DNA of 9,753 bases from DASUDX01 sp036275365 (GCA_036275365.1 DASUDX010000023.1:1-9753), one strand, 5' to 3'. Positions 1 to 7,145 are shown, counted from the first letter of the stretch. Notes: a model not told the origin generated them from the sequence alone. Translations and numbers: made by a program.

Positions 1-426
1 CGCACCGAACGAGCCGGCCACGACCACCAGGCCGCTGGCGTGGACATCCACCGCCATCAGGCGCTCCTGGGTGCCGCTGTCCACGCTGACCCAGCCGGCA
101 TCCTCCTTGACCAGGATGACGCCCATCTGTCCCACCGCGACGCGATGGCGCCCCCCCATGCCCACCCCCAGCAGGCTCAGTTCGGTGGGGGCCTTCTCCG
201 GGGTCCAGGTCAGACCGCCATCGGCCGAGCTCAGGATCGAGCCACCGGCCCCGACCGCGAGCCCGTCGTTGCCCTGGATGGCGGCCGAGAACAGGGCCTC
301 GTGCGGAATGCCGGTGCGGATCGCACTCAGCTCCGCAGCCTTCGGCGCGGCGGTCTGCAGGCTGGCCACCGCCAGCCCCGCGACCAGGCTGGCCAGCACA
401 GTGGTGATTCCAAGCGGTAGGCGCAT
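1..426 (-). CDS. YCF48/BNR-repeat exported protein, N-terminal part (cut by window edge)
   Basis: Translating the minus strand from the ATG at 426-424 gives 142 codons open to the window edge, so the C-terminal part is missing. The first ~30 residues look like a signal peptide (MRLPLGITTVLASLVAGLAV, then a small-residue stretch), implying export. After it come beta-propeller-like repeat units: VGAGGSILSSADGGLTWT, with the Asp-box-like DGGLTW core, and a second unit around VGQMGVILVKEDAGW. This pattern is typical of YCF48/BNR-type 'photosynthesis system II assembly factor-like' proteins. In proteobacteria such proteins often sit next to an RND/MMPL transporter, as here (gene ends 154 bases upstream on the same strand), so a periplasmic accessory role for that exporter is inferred. 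A GAGAG stretch about 5 bases before the ATG may be a weak ribosome-binding site. The exact substrate or function is unknown. Confidence 0.8.
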   Translation of the reverse strand, partial: MRLPLGITTVLASLVAGLAVASLQTAAPKAAELSAIRTGIPHEALFSAAIQGNDGLAVGAGGSILSSADGGLTWTPEKAPTELSLLGVGMGGRHRVAVGQMGVILVKEDAGWVSVDSGTQERLMAVDVHASGLVVVAGSFGA

Positions 427-478
427 CGGGATCTCTCGCAAAAGGAAAACTAGAAAGGGCCGGACCGCCGCATCCGCG

Positions 479-548
479 CGGTCTCGCCCGCGGCGCGGTG
501 GAGGCGGGCCGGGGGCATCCGGCGGCCTCCGGACGGCCGGCGAGACCG
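479..548 (-). repeat. Inverted repeat in the gap between exporter and YCF48-like gene
   Basis: The 154-base gap 427-580 has no gene. It contains a perfect 10-base inverted repeat, CGGTCTCGCC at 479-488 and GGCGAGACCG at 539-548. Nested inside is a 6-base stem, GGAGGC at 500-505 with GCCTCC at 525-530. In the minus-strand transcript this could fold as a branched stem between the exporter and the YCF48-like coding regions and affect RNA processing or read-through. No T-run follows on the minus strand in the position expected for an intrinsic terminator. The structure is seen in sequence; its role is inferred. Confidence 0.4.
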
Positions 549-580
549 GCGCGGGATGGTCGGTTCGATGATCACGGGGC

Positions 581-3025
581 CTACTTCGCCGCAGCCAGGT
601 TCAGGCCGGCGGCTGGCTTGTCCAGGAACTGGTTGAGATCGATGTTCTCGCCCACCGCCAGATCTTCGCGAGCCGCGAACTTGGGTTTTACGAACCAGAC
701 GATCAGCGGGAGCACGATCAGCGACAGCAGCATGTTGATCAGCATGATCGCGACCAGCAGCAGGCCCATGTCCGCCATGAACTTGAGATCGGACAGGAAG
801 TACCAGGGCATGATGCCGACCAGCATGATGGTGGCGGTGAACATGATCGCCTTGCCGGTGGTGGTCAGGGCCTCGGTGATCGCCTTGCCCCAGTCCTGGC
901 CCTGGGCGGTGAACTCCTCGCAGATCCGCGAGAGCAGGTAGATGCCGTAGTCGATGCCGACGCCGACCCCCATCACCGCCACGATCACCGCGTTGATATC
1001 GAGGCCGATGCCCAGCAGGTACATCGCCGCGTTGAGCAGGAAGTTGGAGAGATTGACCGGGATCAGCAGGATGATCGCCGCCACGAAGGAGCGGTAGGCA
1101 TAGGCGGCGATGAACATGATCGCCAGGTTCACCAGCCCGAGGATGAACCAGTGGTAGCGCTCCACCACCACATTCATCGCCTGCTGCAGGGCGATGAAGC
1201 CGGTGGCCATGCGCACGCGGAAGTTCTCGTGGTCCTCGCCCACCGCCTCGACCGCGCGCCGCGCGCTGGCCAGTGCGGCATCCACGGTCTCCTGCTTGTT
1301 GTCCTGGTACCAGAGCGAGATCGTCGAGTTCTGGAACTCGAAATCGCTGATGTGGCTGAAGTTGACCGGGTTGGTGCCGAAGGTGACCGCCGTGCCGGCG
1401 GCGCGTACCGCGGCCGGCGTCGGGTCCAGCGGCAGCCACTTGGGATGGCCGCCGGAGAACAGGCGGTTGCCCTCCATCATGTAGTCGGTGAAGGAGAGCG
1501 TGGCGCGCGGCGGCAGCACCGGGTCGGACTCGACGATGGCCTGGATCTTGGCCGATACCGCCGCCACCTCCGGCGTGCGCGCCACCCGGTTGTCGATGTC
1601 GCGCGCCTTGGCCTCGATCACGATCTCCAGGGTGTTCATGCCCGGGAAGTGGGCATTGATCGCCCGCACCGCGGTGTTGAACTCGGAGTCGTACCAGAGC
1701 AGGTTGCTGCCCTCCACCGGATTGCCGATCTTCAGCTGCGAGGTGAAGTACACCGCGAAGGCGCCGATGACCACCACCACCGCCGCGGTCGCCTTGGCCT
1801 GCGGCCCGTAGGTGAGCAGGGCGATCCGCTTCAGCATGTTCTTCTGGAACAGGTGGATGCCCGACTCCTTGTCGGCACCACCGGAGATCTCGTCGACATT
1901 CTTCGGGGTCGGCAGATAGGACAGCAGGATCGAGATCAGGAACACCCCGGTGGGGATGATGAACAGCGCCCAGGCGCCGCAGAACAGCGCGTGGTTGTAC
2001 ATGGTCTCGATCGGCGCCACGGCGATGAAGACGATGCCGAAGACATCGGTCATGATCCCGAGGATGGAGGGCGCCATCATCACGCCCATCGTCACCTCGG
2101 CGGCCTTGCGCTTGTCCTTGAGGTGATGCAGCACCTCATAGAAACGCTCGGTGAACTGGATGCAGTGCGAAAAGGTGCGGGCCACCAGCAGCAGCGGCAC
2201 GATCATCAGCAGCGGCTCCACCGGCTTGGCCAGCCAGCCGATGAAGCCGAAGCCCCAGATCGCCGCGATCAGCGCGCAGACGATGGGCGTGACCACGCCC
2301 GCCACATTGCGCATGTACAGGATCAGCGCCAGCGTCAGCAGGCCCAGGGTGATGCCGAAGATCTCGTAGGTCTGGTCCTGCAGCTTGTAGACCCAGCCGG
2401 TGAGGATGGGCTGGCCGGCGACATAGATCTCGTGGTTCTCGTCCTCCGCCTTGGCCTTGAGATCCTGGATGAAGTCGAAGGCCACCCCGTAGTCGACCGA
2501 GTCGAGGAAGGTGGCGTTGATCAGCGTCGCGGTCTCGTCGCGCGAGACATAGAAGGTGCGGGCATTGGGCGACTGCTCGATGCGGCGGCGGAAGTCCTCG
2601 ACCTCCTCCGGCGTCGACGGGATCTTGTCGTCCATCAGCGGCCGCATGTCGATGCCGAAGGGCGTCGATTCCGCGTAGCGCAGCTTCTCGGTGGAGATCG
2701 AGATCAGCTGGTCGTGGTCGATGCCCGGCGTCAGGTCGATGTCGCGGGTGAACTGCCAGATCTTCTGCAGGGTTTCGGCGTTGTAGATGCTGCCGTCCTT
2801 GCGCTTGATCATCACCGAGACGGTCAGCGGATTACCGAAGTTCGGATGATCGAAGTAGACCTGGACGAAGGGATCGTCAGTCGGCAGCAGGTCCTTGAAG
2901 ATGGTCCGGATTTCCACCCGCGGGATGCCCGCGGCAAAGGCCACGGTGAGCAGCAGGAAGAACACCGAAACCAGTCCGCGATGCGCGATGACCCAGCGAG
3001 CGATGCGGAATCGGAGATTGTCCAT
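581..3025 (-). CDS. RND superfamily exporter, MMPL/HpnN-like (Patched/SSD type)
   Basis: This 814-residue inner-membrane protein has the two-fold RND plan. One membrane helix lies at ~12-33, a large periplasmic loop at ~34-220, a five- to six-helix bundle at ~222-372, a further helix at ~411-430, a second periplasmic domain at ~431-620, and a C-terminal bundle at ~623-778. The second half carries GVGVGIDYGIYLLSR (686-700), the Gly-rich D-Y motif of MMPL proton relays (D692, Y693). The equivalent place in the first half reads ARTFSHCIQF (282-291), without the D-Y pair. Known relatives use the proton gradient to export lipids or other hydrophobic compounds; the substrate here cannot be read from sequence. 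The start at 3025 gives a natural N-terminus (MDNLRFRIARWVIAHRG), though there is no clear Shine-Dalgarno before it. It is transcribed away from the acyl-CoA ligase and towards the YCF48-like gene, its likely partner. Confidence 0.9.
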   Translation of the reverse strand: MDNLRFRIARWVIAHRGLVSVFFLLLTVAFAAGIPRVEIRTIFKDLLPTDDPFVQVYFDHPNFGNPLTVSVMIKRKDGSIYNAETLQKIWQFTRDIDLTPGIDHDQLISISTEKLRYAESTPFGIDMRPLMDDKIPSTPEEVEDFRRRIEQSPNARTFYVSRDETATLINATFLDSVDYGVAFDFIQDLKAKAEDENHEIYVAGQPILTGWVYKLQDQTYEIFGITLGLLTLALILYMRNVAGVVTPIVCALIAAIWGFGFIGWLAKPVEPLLMIVPLLLVARTFSHCIQFTERFYEVLHHLKDKRKAAEVTMGVMMAPSILGIMTDVFGIVFIAVAPIETMYNHALFCGAWALFIIPTGVFLISILLSYLPTPKNVDEISGGADKESGIHLFQKNMLKRIALLTYGPQAKATAAVVVVIGAFAVYFTSQLKIGNPVEGSNLLWYDSEFNTAVRAINAHFPGMNTLEIVIEAKARDIDNRVARTPEVAAVSAKIQAIVESDPVLPPRATLSFTDYMMEGNRLFSGGHPKWLPLDPTPAAVRAAGTAVTFGTNPVNFSHISDFEFQNSTISLWYQDNKQETVDAALASARRAVEAVGEDHENFRVRMATGFIALQQAMNVVVERYHWFILGLVNLAIMFIAAYAYRSFVAAIILLIPVNLSNFLLNAAMYLLGIGLDINAVIVAVMGVGVGIDYGIYLLSRICEEFTAQGQDWGKAITEALTTTGKAIMFTATIMLVGIMPWYFLSDLKFMADMGLLLVAIMLINMLLSLIVLPLIVWFVKPKFAAREDLAVGENIDLNQFLDKPAAGLNLAAAK

Positions 3026-3080
3026 GGAGAGGGCGTAGGGGCCTGTCAGACGGCAGCGGTGGGACGGACCAGGCCAGCGA

Positions 3081-3136
3081 CGGCTGGGCAGCGCCGCGGC
3101 AGCCGGGCGCGCGCCCAGCCGGGGGGATCAACCCCC
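3081..3136 (-). promoter_or_regulatory. Two adjacent hairpins in the putative leader of the exporter gene
   Basis: The first is a 9-base perfect stem, CGGCTGGGC at 3081-3089 with GCCCAGCCG at 3113-3121. A nested 5-base stem, GCGCC at 3091-3095 with GGCGC at 3106-3110, lies inside it. Immediately next is GGGGG-ATCAA-CCCCC at 3122-3136. They lie 56-111 bases upstream of the exporter start, so if transcription begins further upstream they would sit in its 5' leader. They could act as a translation or elongation control, or simply reflect GC-rich composition. No known riboswitch class is recognised. Confidence 0.3.
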
Positions 3137-3198
3137 TGCGGACGGGTCATCGCCGGTCGCTTGCTCGTCTGCACGCACCTGTCTCCTGCCTGCACTAC

Positions 3199-3216
3199 GG
3201 CCGGTCTGTGCCGGCC
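3199..3216. promoter_or_regulatory. Palindrome GGCCGG-N6-CCGGCC, possible operator
   Basis: A perfect 6-base-arm palindrome with a 6-base centre. The arms extend by three more pairs (TAC with GTA) if T3217 is bulged. It lies in the divergent spacer, roughly 175-190 bases upstream of the exporter start. Dimeric repressors of the TetR type often bind such sites, but no regulator gene is in the window and chance is possible at this GC content. Confidence 0.2.
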
Positions 3217-3573
3217 TGTACCCCACCTTGCGATGTTTGTCTCCGCCCGCCCCCACCACAACGGGTAGTGCCGGGGGGATTCGGGGCCGGCGGTGGCCGC
3301 CGGCCCTCGCCCGCCCCTGCCGGTGGAACCGCCGGGGCGGCGCCACCGCCACCAGCGGCGGCGGTTGCTTCTCCCGGGGAGCATAGCGAGGCGGCCGCGG
3401 CTCGCGGTTGCCTGAGCTGGGCTTGCCACCGGGTGGGCGGATGGGTGCGGCGACCATCGCCGGGCGCTTGACCGCCGGCCATCGGGCCCTGATCCGGCCA
3501 TCGCCGCTGCCCCGGCCCACGCGGACGAGGCCTGCCGAGCGCGCGGCCGTCGCAGCGGGCTTGCCGACGGCGC

Positions 3574-3607
3574 CGGCGCCGGTCGATGACCTCGGCGCCG
3601 CCTTTTT
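3574..3607 (+). terminator. Terminator-like hairpin with T5, upstream of the ligase
   Basis: An 8-base GC stem pairs CGGCGCCG at 3574-3581 with CGGCGCCG at 3593-3600. The loop can extend the stem by a small GTC/GAC pairing. CC and then TTTTT follow at 3603-3607. This has the form of a plus-strand intrinsic terminator, yet no plus-strand gene precedes it. It could be an attenuator in a long ligase leader, the end of an unseen small RNA, or a chance structure. Confidence 0.4.
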
Positions 3608-3650
3608 CTGCGGACCGTCTCCGGCGACTTCCTACACGCAGACGCGCCCG

Positions 3651-3699
3651 GCCGCCCGCGGAGGCAGCGCCCACCCGGGCTGAGCGGCGCGCGGGCGGC
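3651..3699. repeat. 10-base perfect inverted repeat
   Basis: GCCGCCCGCG at 3651-3660 is the exact reverse complement of CGCGGGCGGC at 3690-3699, with a 29-base centre. It lies about 190-235 bases before the ligase start, in the non-coding divergent spacer. It could form a hairpin in a ligase leader transcript or a binding site. The very high local GC makes a chance origin possible. Confidence 0.3.
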
Positions 3700-3885
3700 A
3701 CGCCACCGCAGGCCTGCGAGGCGTGTTGGGTCAAGGTCTGGCGAGCCCGGGGCCCTCCCGCAGCGATGGCCGGCGCCCGCCCTCCGGTCCCGGCCTCGCC
3801 AGCGCCTGGACTCATCGGTGATGACGGCGGGGATGCGCTGGACGACTATTCTGACGCCCCGGATCGAGAGGATGAGGAACACCGG

Positions 3886-5442
3886 ATGCCGTTCACCCAG
3901 TCCCTGCATCGCGCGGTGCAGCAGCGCCCGGAGGCCCTCGCCACCGCCTGCGGCACGCGTCGCCAGACCTTCCGCCAGCTACACGATCGGGTGGCTCGCC
4001 TGGCCGGGGGGCTGCGCAAGCTCGGGATTCGCGATGGCAACCGTGTGGCCATGCTCGCCCTCAACAGCGATCACTATCTGACCTACTACTTGGCCGTGCC
4101 CTGGGCCGGCGCGGTGGTCACGCCCCTCAATGTCCGCTGGAGCCTCGCGGAAGTGATCCAGGCGCTGCGGGACGCCGAGAGCGTGGCGATCTTCCTCGAC
4201 GATCGCTTTGCCGCCGAGGTCGAGTCGCTCATGGAGGCCTGCCCCTTCCTGCGCTTCGCCCTCTACTGCGGCGAGGGGGTCTGCCCGGACGGGCTGATCG
4301 ACCTCGAGACGCTGATCGGCGCGTCCACCGCCATCGGGGATGCAGGGCTCGCGGGCGACGAGATCTTCGGCGTGTTCTACACCGGCGGCACCACCGGCAG
4401 GCCCAAGGGCGCGCAGCTGACCCACGCCGCCCTCGCCACCTCGGCGCTGAGCCTGATGAGCGAGGGCCTGTTCGCCACCGGATCGGTGGGCCTGCATGCA
4501 GCCCCCATGTTCCATCTGGCGGATCTGATGATGACCACCGGCCTGCTGCTGCGCGGGGGCACCCAGGTGATGGTGCCGGTCTTCCGGGCCGATGCCGTGG
4601 GCGAGCCGGTACAGGCCTTCGGCGTCACCGATCTGCTGCTGGTCCCGGCGATGCTGCAGGCGCTGGTGGATGCGCCGGCCACCGCCGGCTTCGATTTCCG
4701 CTCGGTACGGCGCCTCGCCTATGGTGCCTCGCCGATTGCCGAGGCCCTGCTCGAGCGGGCGATGAAGGCGCTGCCCGGCGTCGACTTCTACCAGGTCTAT
4801 GGCCTGACCGAGATCGCCGCAGTGGGCACGGTGCTGCGCCCGGAATGGCATCGCCCGGAGCAGCGCGCCAGCGGCCGGCTGCGCTCGGCTGGCCGCGCCG
4901 CCTGCCATGTGCAGATCCGTATCCACGATGACCAGGATCGCCCGCTGCCCACCGGTCAGATCGGTGAGATCCAGATACGCAGCCCGGCGCTGATGATCGG
5001 CTATCTGAACCAGCCGGAGGCGACGGCGGCCGCCCTGCAGGGGGGCTGGATGCGCACCGGCGACGCCGGCTATCTCGACGAGGAGGGCTTCGTCTTCGTC
5101 GTCGACCGCCTCAAGGACCTGATCATCTCCGGCGGCGAGAACATCTACTGCAGCGAGGTGGAGAACGCCCTCGCCGGCCACCCGGCGGTCGCGGCCTGCG
5201 CGGTGATCGGCATTCCCGACCCCGACATGGGTGAGAAGGTACATGCCGCCGTGGTGCTCAAGCCCGGCGCCAGCCTCACGCTCGACGCGCTGACGGCCCA
5301 CTGCAAGGGCCTGATCGCCGGCTACAAATGCCCCCGCAGCCTGGAGCTGCGCGAGTCCCTGCCGATCTCGGCAGCGGGCAAGGTCCTCAAGACCGAGCTG
5401 CGGAAGCCGTTCTGGGAAGGTCATCACCGAGCCGTCCACTGA
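3886..5442 (+). CDS. Acyl-CoA synthetase, AMP-forming (fatty-acid/aryl-acid CoA ligase family)
   Basis: A full-length 518-residue member of the ANL superfamily. It activates a carboxylic acid with ATP to an acyl-adenylate and then to acyl-CoA in the cytoplasm. Visible landmarks are the P-loop YTGGTTGRPKG (165-175), the adenylate-binding YGLTE (305-309), TGD (391-393, ribose binding), the hinge and C-terminal core DRLKDLIISGGENIY (407-421), and the catalytic lysine in SAAGKVLK (K499). The ATG at 3886 is chosen because it gives the usual family N-terminus and is preceded by GAGGA at 3874-3878 with 7 bases spacing; the frame stays open further upstream but codes only low-complexity sequence. Overall it resembles FadD3/FadD13-like medium- or long-chain ligases, but the acid (fatty, steroid side-chain or aromatic) cannot be decided. 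It is divergent from the RND exporter, suggesting shared control, and sits 51 bases before the OmpA-family gene. Confidence 0.92.
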   Translation: MPFTQSLHRAVQQRPEALATACGTRRQTFRQLHDRVARLAGGLRKLGIRDGNRVAMLALNSDHYLTYYLAVPWAGAVVTPLNVRWSLAEVIQALRDAESVAIFLDDRFAAEVESLMEACPFLRFALYCGEGVCPDGLIDLETLIGASTAIGDAGLAGDEIFGVFYTGGTTGRPKGAQLTHAALATSALSLMSEGLFATGSVGLHAAPMFHLADLMMTTGLLLRGGTQVMVPVFRADAVGEPVQAFGVTDLLLVPAMLQALVDAPATAGFDFRSVRRLAYGASPIAEALLERAMKALPGVDFYQVYGLTEIAAVGTVLRPEWHRPEQRASGRLRSAGRAACHVQIRIHDDQDRPLPTGQIGEIQIRSPALMIGYLNQPEATAAALQGGWMRTGDAGYLDEEGFVFVVDRLKDLIISGGENIYCSEVENALAGHPAVAACAVIGIPDPDMGEKVHAAVVLKPGASLTLDALTAHCKGLIAGYKCPRSLELRESLPISAAGKVLKTELRKPFWEGHHRAVH

Positions 5443-5493
5443 AGTCCCGGCCCGGCGCATCGGGCGATCTGCCGTACACCTGGAGGAGTAAGA

Positions 5494-6687
5494 ATGAAAG
5501 CAATGCGGACGTTTCTGGCCGGCATGGCCATCGGCAGCGCGGTGCTGAGTCCGGCGCTGATGGCCCAGGACGGCACCAGCGCCAAGCTGATCAACGACGC
5601 CGGCCGGCCGATCTATCTCTCGCCGATGCTCTCGTTCACCATCGACGACAGCGCGCGCGCCACCAAGAACGGGGTTGGCGGCCAGTTCTCGGTGGGCGCG
5701 CGGGTGTTCAGCTTTCTCGCGGTGGAAGGCAGCGCCTACTACACCCACTTCAATGACCAGGCCAACACCACCGTGGGCTCGCCCACCGAGGTGGTGGGCT
5801 ACGGCGGCAATCTGCTGATCTTCCCCTTCCCCGAGGACTGGGCCCTGCGCAATCTGTACGCGGTGATCGGCGGCTACAGCGCCGAGGGCAAGAACCAGGT
5901 GGCCGCCAACGGTGGCCTGATCGACTACGACAGCAGCGTGTTCGACGCCGGTCTGGGCTACCTCACCGCGTTCCAGCTGGGCGGCAACCCGGCCGCCCTG
6001 CGCCTGGAAGCCCGCTTCCGCGAGGACGCCCACGACGAGCCCCTGGCCGGCCAGGGCGGCACCGACAGCTTCGAGGACGCGGTGCTCAATGTCGGCCTGC
6101 TGTTCCCGCTGTTCTACACCCCGCCGCCGATCCCGGAGCCGGAACCCGAGCCCGTGCCCGAGGTGGTTCCGGTGGGTGACGCGGACGGCGACGGCGTGCT
6201 GGATGATGTCGACCAGTGCCCGGATACCCCGGCCGGCACCGCGGTGGACGCCACCGGCTGTCCGCTGCCGGTGGCCGAACCCGAGGCGCCGCCCTGCAAG
6301 ACGCCGGGGCCGGGCGAGAAGGTCGATCTGCGCGGCTGCGGCACCGGTGATGTGATCGTGCTGCGCGGGGTCACCTTCGACTTCGACAAGGCCACGCTCA
6401 CCGCCAATGCCCGCACCCTCCTCGACGATGTGGTGGCGGCGCTGCAGGCGGCGGCCGAGATCAAGGTCGAGGTCGGTGGCCATACCGATGCCCGCGGCAG
6501 CGAGGCCTACAACCAGCGCCTCTCCGAGCAGCGGGCACAGGCCGTGCTCGACTACCTGGTGGCGGCCGGCATCGACGCTGGCCGGCTCTCCGCTGCCGGC
6601 TACGGCGAGGGCAGCCCGGTGGCGGACAACGAAACCGACGAAGGCCGTGAGCTCAACCGGCGGGTGGAGTTGAAAGTGCTGCCCTGA
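5494..6687 (+). CDS. OmpA-family outer-membrane protein with TSP3 calcium-binding linker
   Basis: This 397-residue protein begins with a signal peptide (MKAMRTFLAGMAIGSAVLSP, cleavage probably after ALMA at residue 24). It continues with an N-terminal beta-barrel-like domain (~30-208), closing near GLLFPLFY. A Pro/Glu-rich hinge (PPPIPEPEPEPVPE, 210-223) leads to a thrombospondin type 3 calcium-binding repeat, DADGDGVLDDVDQCPDTPAG (229-248). The C-terminal OmpA peptidoglycan-binding domain (~292-394) shows TFDFDKATLT, GHTDARG with D332, and LSEQRAQ with R347, the residues that hold diaminopimelate in E. coli OmpA. Four cysteines (242, 256, 268, 282) sit around the linker and may form disulfides. 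It likely anchors the outer membrane to peptidoglycan. The start is fixed by a strong ribosome-binding site, GGAGGAG at 5482-5488. It may be co-transcribed with the ligase (51-base gap). A strong terminator follows. Confidence 0.92.
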   Translation: MKAMRTFLAGMAIGSAVLSPALMAQDGTSAKLINDAGRPIYLSPMLSFTIDDSARATKNGVGGQFSVGARVFSFLAVEGSAYYTHFNDQANTTVGSPTEVVGYGGNLLIFPFPEDWALRNLYAVIGGYSAEGKNQVAANGGLIDYDSSVFDAGLGYLTAFQLGGNPAALRLEARFREDAHDEPLAGQGGTDSFEDAVLNVGLLFPLFYTPPPIPEPEPEPVPEVVPVGDADGDGVLDDVDQCPDTPAGTAVDATGCPLPVAEPEAPPCKTPGPGEKVDLRGCGTGDVIVLRGVTFDFDKATLTANARTLLDDVVAALQAAAEIKVEVGGHTDARGSEAYNQRLSEQRAQAVLDYLVAAGIDAGRLSAAGYGEGSPVADNETDEGRELNRRVELKVLP

Positions 6688-6706
6688 GCCCGGCTGGTGC
6701 TTGGCG

Positions 6707-6739
6707 ACGCCCCGGTGCCTCTGGTGCCGGGGCGTTTTT
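6707..6739 (+). terminator. Intrinsic terminator after the OmpA-family gene
   Basis: ACGCCCCGG at 6707-6715 pairs perfectly with CCGGGGCGT at 6727-6735, with an 11-base loop, followed by a T5 run at 6735-6739. It starts 20 bases after the stop codon and should end the ligase-OmpA transcript. Confidence 0.9.
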
Positions 6740-6747
6740 CATGGCAG

Positions 6748-6780
6748 CCCCTCGACAAAGCCGCCGTCCTCCACGAGGGG
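6748..6780. repeat. 7-base inverted repeat upstream of the HiPIP gene
   Basis: CCCCTCG at 6748-6754 is complementary to CGAGGGG at 6774-6780, with a 19-base centre. It lies between the OmpA terminator and the HiPIP ribosome-binding site, where the HiPIP promoter should be. It could be an operator or a leader hairpin. No convincing -35/-10 pair is visible nearby. Confidence 0.25.
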
Positions 6781-6830
6781 GGCGCACACTGCAGGCTCCT
6801 TCCAGCCGCGGTCTGCCAAAGGAGCCGTCC

Positions 6831-7145
6831 ATGAGCCCTTCCCGTCGTGAATTCCTGCGCCTGTGCGGTATCGGCGCGCTGTCTGCCCTGCCGCTGCGGG
6901 TCGCCGCCCAGGCGCCGGCCAAGCTCGACCCCAAGGATCCGCTGGCGGTCTCGCTGGCCTATGTCGAGAACGCCGCCACCCTGAACCCGGCCAAGGAACC
7001 GCTGTTCAAGGCCGGTTCCAACTGCGCCAACTGCATCCTCTATCAGAAGGCCCAGGAAAAGGGCGGCTACGCCCCCTGCGGCGCGGTCGGCGGCAAGCTG
7101 GTCGCCGGACCCGGCTGGTGCAAGGCCTGGGCCAAGGGCGCCTGA
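6831..7145 (+). CDS. hip: High-potential iron-sulfur protein (HiPIP), Tat-exported
   Basis: A 104-residue precursor of a small periplasmic electron carrier with one [4Fe-4S] cluster cycling between the 3+ and 2+ states. The start at 6831 is chosen because AAAGGAG lies at 6818-6824 with 6 bases spacing, and because it puts a twin-arginine signal right at the N-terminus: SRREFLRL at 4-11, a hydrophobic core, and probable cleavage after AAQA near 28-30. The four cluster cysteines are C65, C68, C83 and C97, i.e. C-x2-C-x14-C-x13-C, which fits the HiPIP family, and Y44 fits the conserved buried tyrosine. Family members pass electrons between the cytochrome bc1 complex and photosynthetic reaction centres or terminal oxidases. 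No photosynthesis gene is in this window, so a respiratory role is more likely but unproven. It is flanked by a terminator and the ahpC promoter, so it appears to be transcribed alone. Confidence 0.93.
   Translation: MSPSRREFLRLCGIGALSALPLRVAAQAPAKLDPKDPLAVSLAYVENAATLNPAKEPLFKAGSNCANCILYQKAQEKGGYAPCGAVGGKLVAGPGWCKAWAKGA

Larger units (their letters stand above)
3026..3885. other. 860-base divergent intergenic region, very GC-rich, no credible protein gene
   Basis: This spacer separates the minus-strand exporter from the plus-strand ligase and must hold both promoters unless one is driven from elsewhere. Open frames on both strands are long only because stops are rare at this GC content; their translations are Arg/Pro/Gly/Ala-rich and resemble no domain. 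What can be seen are many perfect inverted repeats: 3081-3121, 3122-3136, 3199-3216 (GGCCGG-N6-CCGGCC), 3284-3306 (10-base arms, 3-base loop), 3574-3607 and 3651-3699 (10-base arms). I found no strong sigma70 or sigma54 promoter on either strand. The best minus-strand candidate, TTGTGG-N17-AAACAT near 3230-3255, matches only half of each consensus hexamer. Confidence 0.6.

Noticed and set aside
1151..3268. 705-codon plus-strand open frame opposite the exporter
   Set aside because: Antisense shadow of the RND exporter; the composition (many H, R, D, G) is typical of a high-GC complement.
3586..3885. 100-residue N-terminal extension of the ligase
   Set aside because: The extension is low-complexity, while the ATG at 3886 has a good ribosome-binding site and gives the family's usual N-terminus.
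3046..3909. Several overlapping open frames (up to 287 codons) in the divergent spacer
   Set aside because: Very high GC makes stops rare in every frame. The translations are low-complexity Arg/Pro/Gly/Ala without motifs, and no ribosome-binding site was found at their starts.
5450..5465. GCCCG-N6-CGGGC stem between ligase and OmpA genes
   Set aside because: Only five pairs, no T-run, and expected often by chance at this GC content.
3979..6483. 834-codon minus-strand open frame across the ligase and OmpA genes
   Set aside because: It is the antisense shadow of two clearly recognisable plus-strand proteins. Its translation is His/Arg/Gly/Ala-rich without any domain.
6741..6830. Earlier ATG for the HiPIP gene at 6741
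   Set aside because: It directly follows the terminator T-run and would bury the twin-arginine signal 34 residues inside; the ATG at 6831 has AAAGGAG before it.
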